Positions 7,261 to 12,032 of a DNA stretch of 12,032 bases are shown here, one piece after another. The DNA lies in contig JAGQRA010000076.1 in assembly GCA_020425885.1 (NCBI GenBank), positions 1-12,032 on the forward strand, read 5' to 3'. A program made the translations under genes and the position numbers. The number at the start of each line of letters is the position of its first letter. Position 1 is the first letter of the stretch. Below the pieces are notes generated by a model. The model worked only from the letters and a program-made list of their open reading frames with translations. It was not told the DNA's origin and did not search any database. The DNA comes from Planctomycetota bacterium (GTDB lineage: Bacteria > Planctomycetota > UBA1135 > UBA2386).

Positions 7261-8289
7261 GCGGGGCCCCTTGCCGGCAATCCTCGGCTCGTCAGCTGCC
7301 GATCTCATGCGCGCGTAGTCGCTCGTGGTCACGCCGAGGCTGTTGGCGCCAGCGTCCACGCAGGCCCACTGCGCGTAGATGCGGGTGCCGTAGTAGGCCG
7401 CGCTGTTCGGGATCGCGAACGGCATCACCGCGCCACCGGCGGTATCGGTCACGGTCGGGACCAAGGCCAACGGGTTGACGTATTGCCAGCAGCCGGGGGC
7501 GCCGAAGTTGCCGAGGTCGAGCGGCAGCGGGAAACCGTTGCCGAAGCCCAGCACGAAGAAGGCGAGACCGTTGGCCGGGGCGCTGGCGAGGTCGAGGTTG
7601 ACCGTCTGTCCGAGCTGCGGCGTGCCGCTGATGACCATGGTCGGCTGCAGCGAGTTGGAGCCGGTGCAGCCGTCGCCGAACGTCGACAGCCGCGCGGTGA
7701 GCATGCCGATCTCCATCTTCTGCGCCGTGGTGCCGCTGTAGGTTCCGGTCGCCGGCGGCGTGCCGGTCCAGCCGAGGGCGTAGACGCGCGGGTGTGTGCT
7801 CGAGCGGTGGAAGCCGGCGGGCGACAGGCTCTGGTTGGCGATGATCTGGATCACCAGGTCGCTGGTGCCGTCGTAGACGAAGTAGTCCTGCAGACCGATC
7901 TCCATCCAGTTGCCCGCCGTGGTGTGCCAGACGTGGTTGTTGAGGTCGAGGACCGTGACCGCAGCGCTGGTCAGGTTGTTGGCGAACGTCGACGACAGCG
8001 TCGTGTTCGCCGGGGCGTGGTCGAGGATCACCTGCAGCGACGTGAACCGCGACTTGCCGGTGCCGCAGGCGGCGAAGCCGAGTCCGGTGATCACGTTCGG
8101 CACGTTGCCGAGCTCGTTCGCCCGGACGATCTGCTGCGTGATGCAGGTGTAGAACGAGCTGGTCGTCGTCGTGCTGCCGAACGGAATGACGTTGCACGTG
8201 CCTGAGCCCGCCAGGTTGTCGGGGATGTAGTAGTTCTGGGCGCAGAGTCCGGAACCGAGAAGAGACGCCGCGAGGAGTAGGGAGCGCAT
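7129..8289 (-). CDS. Secreted beta-rich protein with C-terminal domain common in planctomycete exported proteins
   Basis: From ATG 8289 the signal peptide MRSLLLAASLLGSGLCAQ is followed by a Thr/Asn-rich, cysteine-containing domain (about residues 19-220). The C-terminal domain starts at 'LQPTMVISGTPQLGQTVNLD' and continues through 'NGLAFFVLGFGNGFPLPLDL', 'FGAPGCWQ' and 'GTRIYAQWACVDAGANSLG'. I recognise that domain as recurrent in extracellular proteins of Pla-type planctomycetes; its function is unknown. As read, the protein is 386 residues, but residues after 'TTSDYARM' are Arg/Pro/Gly-rich and antisense to the selenoprotein's 3' end. A one-base shift near 7303-7308 gives a short end in IGS and a stop at 7292, about 332 residues, which suits the family better and removes the 132-base convergent overlap. 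The longer frame to 8493 is not used because it places 68 residues before the signal peptide. ATG 8304 is another possible start. Confidence 0.8.
   Translation of the reverse strand: MRSLLLAASLLGSGLCAQNYYIPDNLAGSGTCNVIPFGSTTTTSSFYTCITQQIVRANELGNVPNVITGLGFAACGTGKSRFTSLQVILDHAPANTTLSSTFANNLTSAAVTVLDLNNHVWHTTAGNWMEIGLQDYFVYDGTSDLVIQIIANQSLSPAGFHRSSTHPRVYALGWTGTPPATGTYSGTTAQKMEIGMLTARLSTFGDGCTGSNSLQPTMVISGTPQLGQTVNLDLASAPANGLAFFVLGFGNGFPLPLDLGNFGAPGCWQYVNPLALVPTVTDTAGGAVMPFAIPNSAAYYGTRIYAQWACVDAGANSLGVTTSDYARMRSAADEPRIAGKGPRSQGSAGPFDGDAVPRRALPGLEFAGTPAVARQPGEVDIDRDRP
7263..7280. repeat. Two abutting perfect palindromes between convergent genes
   Basis: GGGGCCCC (7263-7270) is directly followed by TTGCCGGCAA (7271-7280); each is fully self-complementary. 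They start two bases after the selenoprotein stop and lie before the probable true end (7292) of the opposing gene. Neither has a loop or a T-tract, so this is not a textbook terminator. Confidence 0.25.
7292..7309 (-). other. Probable frameshift and natural stop of the secreted protein
   Basis: On the minus strand the current frame reads ATG AGA TCG GCA GCT GAC. Slipping back one base gives GAG ATC GGC AGC TGA, ending the protein in E-I-G-S at 7292. C-termini of this domain type usually stop a few residues after the 'ANSLG..TS' strand, so the shifted ending is the more natural one. One missing base explains it, the same direction of shift as in the sensor kinase. Confidence 0.55.
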
Positions 8290-8295
8290 CGGCGC

Positions 8296-8301
8296 AGTAT
8301 G
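8296..8301 (-). promoter_or_regulatory. Candidate -10 element of the secreted-protein gene
   Basis: On the minus strand CATACT (four of six matches to TATAAT) ends six bases before ATG 8289, the same spacing as TAGACT before the selenoprotein gene. This supports 8289 as the start and hints at a leaderless mRNA. No -35 hexamer is recognisable. Confidence 0.35.
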
Positions 8302-8449
8302 CATCGCGGCGTGCAGTCGACCGTCCCGAACGATGTCACAATTCCACACCTTCGTCGACGGGGCCGGCGACCCGCACGAGCGGAATCGCCGTCGCCATCG
8401 ATCCGGCGCATCGCCGAGCTGCCACCCGGCGACGATGGCAGCAGGATGG

Positions 8450-8472
8450 CGACCGACCGCGCCCATCGGTCG
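8450..8472. repeat. Inverted repeat upstream of the sigma factor gene
   Basis: CGACCGA (8450-8456) and TCGGTCG (8466-8472) are perfect seven-base arms around a nine-base spacer, ending 36 bases before the sigma factor ATG. It lies in the 219-base region shared with the divergent secreted-protein gene. It could be an operator or an mRNA hairpin. A weak AT-containing stretch, GATATG (8472-8477), overlaps its right end. Confidence 0.3.
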
Positions 8473-8508
8473 ATATGTGGCGGCGTGCCTCACGGTTCGG
8501 TCTCATCT

Positions 8509-9087
8509 ATGCTCTCCGCCTTGGCGCCACCGGACGAACTCGACACCGACGAACTGCTGCGGCGGTTCCTGCCCGGGCTGCGCGGCTTCCTGCGGCTGCG
8601 CGCCGGCAGGCTGCTGCTCGAGAAGGAGTCGTGCTCCGACCTCGCGCAGTCGGTCTGCCGGGACGTCCTCGAGAACGTCGGCAAGCTTCAGCTCGACGGC
8701 GAGGAGAGCTTCCGCCGCTGGCTCTACACCACCGCCGCCCGCAAGATCGCCGACCGCTACGAGTACTACCTGGCCGGCCGGCGCAACGTGAACCGCGAGG
8801 CCGATCGCCACACCGGCGATGACGCCCGGACCCTGGAGGCGTACGCCGGCTTCTACTCGCCGAGCCAACACGCCGCGGCGCGCGAGGAGCTGTTGCGGGT
8901 CGAAGATGCGTTCGCGCGGCTGCGGTCCGAGGAACAGGACGTCGTGCTGATGGCGAAGATGATGGGCCTGTCGCGGCAGCAGATCGCGGCCGAGACCGGC
9001 AGGAGCGAGGCCGCGGTCAGGAAGCAGCTGTCGCGCGCCCTGGCGCGGCTCACGGACATGTTGGCCACCCCCGAGGGCGATGAGTAG
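8509..9087 (+). CDS. ECF-type RNA polymerase sigma factor (sigma-70 family), kinase-linked
   Basis: The product from ATG 8509 is 192 residues, the usual ECF size. The region 2 helices run from about residue 13 to 90 ('LLRRFLPGLRGFLRLRAGRL', 'CSDLAQSVCRDVLENV', 'FRRWLYTTAARKIADRY'). A variable linker follows, then region 4 at about 140-185 with a helix-turn-helix ('LSRQQIAAETGRSEAAVRKQ', then 'LSRALARL'). It should direct RNA polymerase to a specific promoter set. The frame is open upstream to 8299, but that sequence is Arg/Pro-rich and unlike a sigma N-terminus, so 8509 is preferred although no Shine-Dalgarno is visible. Its stop overlaps the start of the downstream Ser/Thr kinase by eight bases. 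No anti-sigma gene is present in the window, so control by the partner kinase is the natural inference, as in other kinase-linked ECF groups. Confidence 0.9.
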   Translation: MLSALAPPDELDTDELLRRFLPGLRGFLRLRAGRLLLEKESCSDLAQSVCRDVLENVGKLQLDGEESFRRWLYTTAARKIADRYEYYLAGRRNVNREADRHTGDDARTLEAYAGFYSPSQHAAAREELLRVEDAFARLRSEEQDVVLMAKMMGLSRQQIAAETGRSEAAVRKQLSRALARLTDMLATPEGDE

Positions 9088-12032
9088 CGACGGCATCGGG
9101 GGCGAGCTGAGTCCGGCGGCCGAGGCGTTCGCCGATTTTCTCGCCCGGGTCGAGGACGGCGAGGTGGTCGACTTCGACGCATTCGTCGCCGCGCGGCCGG
9201 AGCTCGCCGTCAGGCTGCGCGCGATGCACGCCCGCTGGCAGGCGCTCGACGGCGCCTTCGCCGAACTCGACGAAGCCGAGGATCCACCCGCGATCGCAGC
9301 GGTCACGCCGCAAGAAGGCGCGGTCGAGGTCGAGCCGGCGGATGCGTCGCGATCGCAGCTGCTGCGCGACCTCAACCAGGAGGACGCCGAGCGACCGCGC
9401 TACTCGATCGAGGGCGAGTTCGCCCGCGGCGGCATGGCGGCGATCCTGTTGGCGCGCGACCGCAGCCTGCGCCGGACCCTGGCGATGAAGGTCCTGCTCA
9501 CCGAACGTCGGCGCGACCGGGACGGCGCGCTGCGCTCGGACCCGCGCTCGCTGGCGCGCTTCCTCGAGGAGGCGCAGATCACCGGTCAGCTCGACCACCC
9601 CGGCATCCCGACCGTGCACGAGCTCGGCATCGACGGCGACGGTCGCGTGTTCTTCACGATGCCGCTGATCCGCGGTCGCAACCTGTCCGAGATCTACGAG
9701 CTCCTGCGCCGAGGGGCGGAGGGCTGGACGCTGCCGCGCACGATCGGCGTGCTGCACCGCGTCTGCGAGACCGTCGCCTACGCCCACTCGCGTGGCGTCG
9801 TGCACCGCGACCTGAAGCCGGCCAACGTCATGGTCGGCCGCTTCGGCGAGACCTACGTCATGGACTGGGGGCTCGCCCGCGTGCTGGGGCGCGACGACCC
9901 GGCCCGCGCCGCGACCGACGCCGCATCGATGAGCTCGATCCTGACCGCGCGGCGGCAGCAGGCAGACGACGGGGCGCAGTCGCCGTTGATCACGCTCGAT
10001 GGTCACGTCATCGGCACGCCGGCCTACATGGCGCCGGAACAGGCGCGCGGCGAGCTCGAGCGCGTCGGTCCTGCGGCCGACGTCTACTCGATCGGCGCCA
10101 TGCTCTACGAGCTGTTGGCCGGCCGCATGCCGCATGTGCCGCCGGGGGTGAAGCTGTCGGCCCGCACCGTGCTGGCCAGGGTCATCGAGGGCCCGCCGAC
10201 GCCGCTGCGCGAACTCGATCGCGGCGCGCCGCCGGAGCTGGTCGCGATCTGCGAGCGGGCGATGGCGCGTGAGCCGGAGCAGCGCTATGCGAACGTGCGC
10301 GAGCTCGGCCATGAGTTCCGCGCCTGGCTCGAGGGGCGGGTGGTCCGCGCCTACGCCACCGGCACCTGGATCGAGCTGCGCAAGTGGATCGGTCGCAACC
10401 GGGCACTCTCGGCCACGGGTTTCGCCTTCGTGATCGCGATGGCGATCGCCTTGGTCGTCACCATCGTGCTCGGCGGCAAGGCGAGCCGGACCGCGGCGCG
10501 GCTCGCCGACGAGCTGCGGACCAACAACATCGACCGCGGCCGCCTGTTCGCGCGGGCCGACAACATCGAGAACGCCGAGCGCCTGCTCTGGCAGGAGCAC
10601 CTGCGCACTCCGACAGCGAAGGACACGCACTGGGCGCTGTGGGACCTGCATGCGCGCCACCCGTGTCTGGCGACACATCGCAGCGATGCGCCCTTCACGG
10701 CGGCGACGTTGTTCGCCGACGGCGCGACGCTCGCGGTCGGCGACGACCGTGGTGCGATCGTCCTGCTCGACGCGCGCTCGTTGACCGTGCGGGCGACGCT
10801 CGAGGCGCCGGACGCGTCGCCGGTGACCGCGCTGGCGATGCCGGGCACGCCAGACCGGTTGATCAGCGCGCATCAGGACGGCGGGCTCTACGTCTGGCGC
10901 CTCGCCGATGGCGTCATCGAGCGCGACCTGCGCCTCGAGAACCGGGTCACCGCGCTCGCCCGCCACCCCCGCGAAGCCGCGATCCTGGCCGCGGCGGCGA
11001 GCGGCGAGCTGTTGCTGCTCGACTGCGAGCGCTGGACGCATTCCGTCCTGCCGCGCCACGGCGAATCAGGCGCGAGCAAGATCACCTGGAGCGCGAACGG
11101 CGAACGCTACGCATCGATGGGGGAGGACCGGTGGGTGCACGTGTTCGACGCCCGCACCGGGGCGCGGTTGTTGTCACGGCAGAGCGATGACGGACTCGGT
11201 GGCATCGCGTTGTCCGGCGACGGTGCGCTGCTGTTGCGCGGCGGCAACGACCGCTACCTGACCGCCATCGACGTCGCCACCGGGGTCGACGTGTGGCGGC
11301 TGCCGAAGAGCGACTCCGTGCGCGATATCGCCACGACCGCGGACGGCGAGCGGCTGCTCGTGTGTGGCTGGCAACACCTGGACTCGCTGTCGATGGCGGC
11401 GCGGACGCACCTGCGGTCGCTGGCAGTTCCGGAATTGGGCCTCGTCCTCGTCGACGCCGCGGGCAGCTTCGCGGTCACGGTCCACCGCCTCGAGCTGCGG
11501 GCCTGGGATCTCGCCGACGCCGGCCGCCGCGAGTTCGGCGATCACACCGGCCGGGTCACGGCGACGGTCTCACGCGATGGCCGCTGGCTGGCGAGCGGCG
11601 ACGGTTCGGGCGCGGTGCGGCTGTGCGACCTCGCCGCCGGCGGTGCCGGCGAGATCCTGACGCGGCACGCCGCGCGCGTGCGCTGCGTTGCCTTCTCGGC
11701 CGACGGCCGGCAGCTGCTGACCGGGAGCATCGACGGCACGCTGCGCCAGTGGGACCTCGCCTCGCAAAAGGAGCTGCGGTCGTGGCGCGACCACGATGAC
11801 CAATCGCGACAGTCGGCCTGCTTCTCGCCCGATGGCCGTCGGATCGCGATGGCCGTGGAGCGCGGCCGACACCATGCGATCGTCGTCGTCGACGCGGCCT
11901 CCGGCGATCCGCTGCTCGAGATCCCCAACGGCGAGTACCAGGTCATCGCCATCGCCTTCCGACCGGACGGCGAGGAGCTGGCGTTCACGAGTCGGCGCCG
12001 GACCATGCGCTTCTTCGACCTGCGCGGCCGGC
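9080..12032 (+). CDS. Membrane Ser/Thr protein kinase with WD40-type propeller, coupled to sigma factor (3' end outside window)
   Basis: ATG 9080 lies inside the last codons of the sigma gene, implying translational coupling. The frame is open for 984 codons to the edge. An acidic helical leader ('AEAFADFLARVEDGEVVDFD', 'FVAARPELAVRLRAMHARWQ', about 11-55) precedes the kinase domain: Gly-rich loop FARGGMA, ATP-binding K137, HRDLKPANVM with catalytic D244, DWG (262-264), a ~50-residue activation-segment insert and APE (318-320). A membrane span lies at about 442-466. WD40-like blades fill the rest from about 520 ('VRLCDLAAG', 'LRQWDLASQ', 'FSADGRQLLTGSIDGTLRQW'). All key kinase residues are present. 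The likely job is to sense a signal and phosphorylate the partner sigma factor or its regulators; this is inferred from gene order. It shares layout and motif spellings with the kinase at 3584, so the two are paralogues, here with no sign of a frameshift. Confidence 0.93.
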   Translation, partial: MSSDGIGGELSPAAEAFADFLARVEDGEVVDFDAFVAARPELAVRLRAMHARWQALDGAFAELDEAEDPPAIAAVTPQEGAVEVEPADASRSQLLRDLNQEDAERPRYSIEGEFARGGMAAILLARDRSLRRTLAMKVLLTERRRDRDGALRSDPRSLARFLEEAQITGQLDHPGIPTVHELGIDGDGRVFFTMPLIRGRNLSEIYELLRRGAEGWTLPRTIGVLHRVCETVAYAHSRGVVHRDLKPANVMVGRFGETYVMDWGLARVLGRDDPARAATDAASMSSILTARRQQADDGAQSPLITLDGHVIGTPAYMAPEQARGELERVGPAADVYSIGAMLYELLAGRMPHVPPGVKLSARTVLARVIEGPPTPLRELDRGAPPELVAICERAMAREPEQRYANVRELGHEFRAWLEGRVVRAYATGTWIELRKWIGRNRALSATGFAFVIAMAIALVVTIVLGGKASRTAARLADELRTNNIDRGRLFARADNIENAERLLWQEHLRTPTAKDTHWALWDLHARHPCLATHRSDAPFTAATLFADGATLAVGDDRGAIVLLDARSLTVRATLEAPDASPVTALAMPGTPDRLISAHQDGGLYVWRLADGVIERDLRLENRVTALARHPREAAILAAAASGELLLLDCERWTHSVLPRHGESGASKITWSANGERYASMGEDRWVHVFDARTGARLLSRQSDDGLGGIALSGDGALLLRGGNDRYLTAIDVATGVDVWRLPKSDSVRDIATTADGERLLVCGWQHLDSLSMAARTHLRSLAVPELGLVLVDAAGSFAVTVHRLELRAWDLADAGRREFGDHTGRVTATVSRDGRWLASGDGSGAVRLCDLAAGGAGEILTRHAARVRCVAFSADGRQLLTGSIDGTLRQWDLASQKELRSWRDHDDQSRQSACFSPDGRRIAMAVERGRHHAIVVVDAASGDPLLEIPNGEYQVIAIAFRPDGEELAFTSRRRTMRFFDLRGR

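Noticed and set aside
8335..8348. A 14-base match on the minus strand (GTGTGGAATTGTGA) to the E. coli lac promoter/operator region, suggesting vector sequence
   Set aside because: The match stops at 14 bases and the flanks are ordinary host-like high-GC sequence, so coincidence is the simpler explanation.
8299..8508. N-terminal extension of the sigma factor
   Set aside because: The 70 extra residues are Arg/Pro/Ser-rich, unlike a sigma factor, and overlap the divergent promoter region. ATG 8509 gives the normal ECF length.
9050..11059. Long minus-strand open frame (669 codons) opposite the right-hand kinase
   Set aside because: Low-complexity Arg/His/Asp-rich shadow. The plus-strand frame holds all kinase motifs and stays open to the window edge.

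Overview
The window is high-GC, gene-dense bacterial DNA that looks planctomycete (Planctomycetota, probably one of the mostly uncultured 'Pla'-type lineages). The support is the combination of genes: two large membrane-anchored Ser/Thr kinases with WD40-type propellers and a DWG in place of DFG, an ECF sigma factor overlapping a kinase gene, short signal peptides ending in Ala-Gln, and a secreted beta-rich protein whose C-terminal domain I recognise as common in such genomes. The lineage is an inference from gene content, not a marker-gene result.

Layout. (1) 3584 to 1, minus: Ser/Thr kinase-WD40 protein, running off the left edge. (2) 3751 to 5912, plus: PAS-PAS-histidine kinase-receiver hybrid sensor, divergent from gene 1 and broken by an apparent single-base frameshift near 4192-4195. 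(3) 6010 to 7260, plus: an exported thioredoxin-like protein with an in-frame UGA at 6244-6246. A bacterial SECIS hairpin follows directly (6247-6293, GGUC apical loop), so I annotate one selenoprotein with a vicinal Cys-Sec pair rather than two short genes. (4) 8289 to 7129, minus: secreted protein, convergent with gene 3. Its last ~60 codons look out of frame, and the natural end is probably 7292. (5) 8509 to 9087, plus: ECF-type sigma factor. (6) 9080 to beyond 12032, plus: second Ser/Thr kinase-WD40 protein, overlapping the sigma gene by 8 bases and running off the right edge.

How they work together. Genes 5 and 6 form a translationally coupled sigma-kinase pair, most likely one signalling module. 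Genes 1 and 2 are divergent signalling genes sharing a ~166-base control region. Genes 3 and 4 are exported proteins; each has a -10-like hexamer ending exactly six bases before its ATG, which would fit leaderless transcripts. No RNA genes, mobile elements, CRISPR arrays or origins were seen.

The strongest discovery is the selenoprotein: the redox-motif UGA, the hairpin and the continuation of the same fold after the UGA all agree. I do not recognise a named family for the full-length protein.
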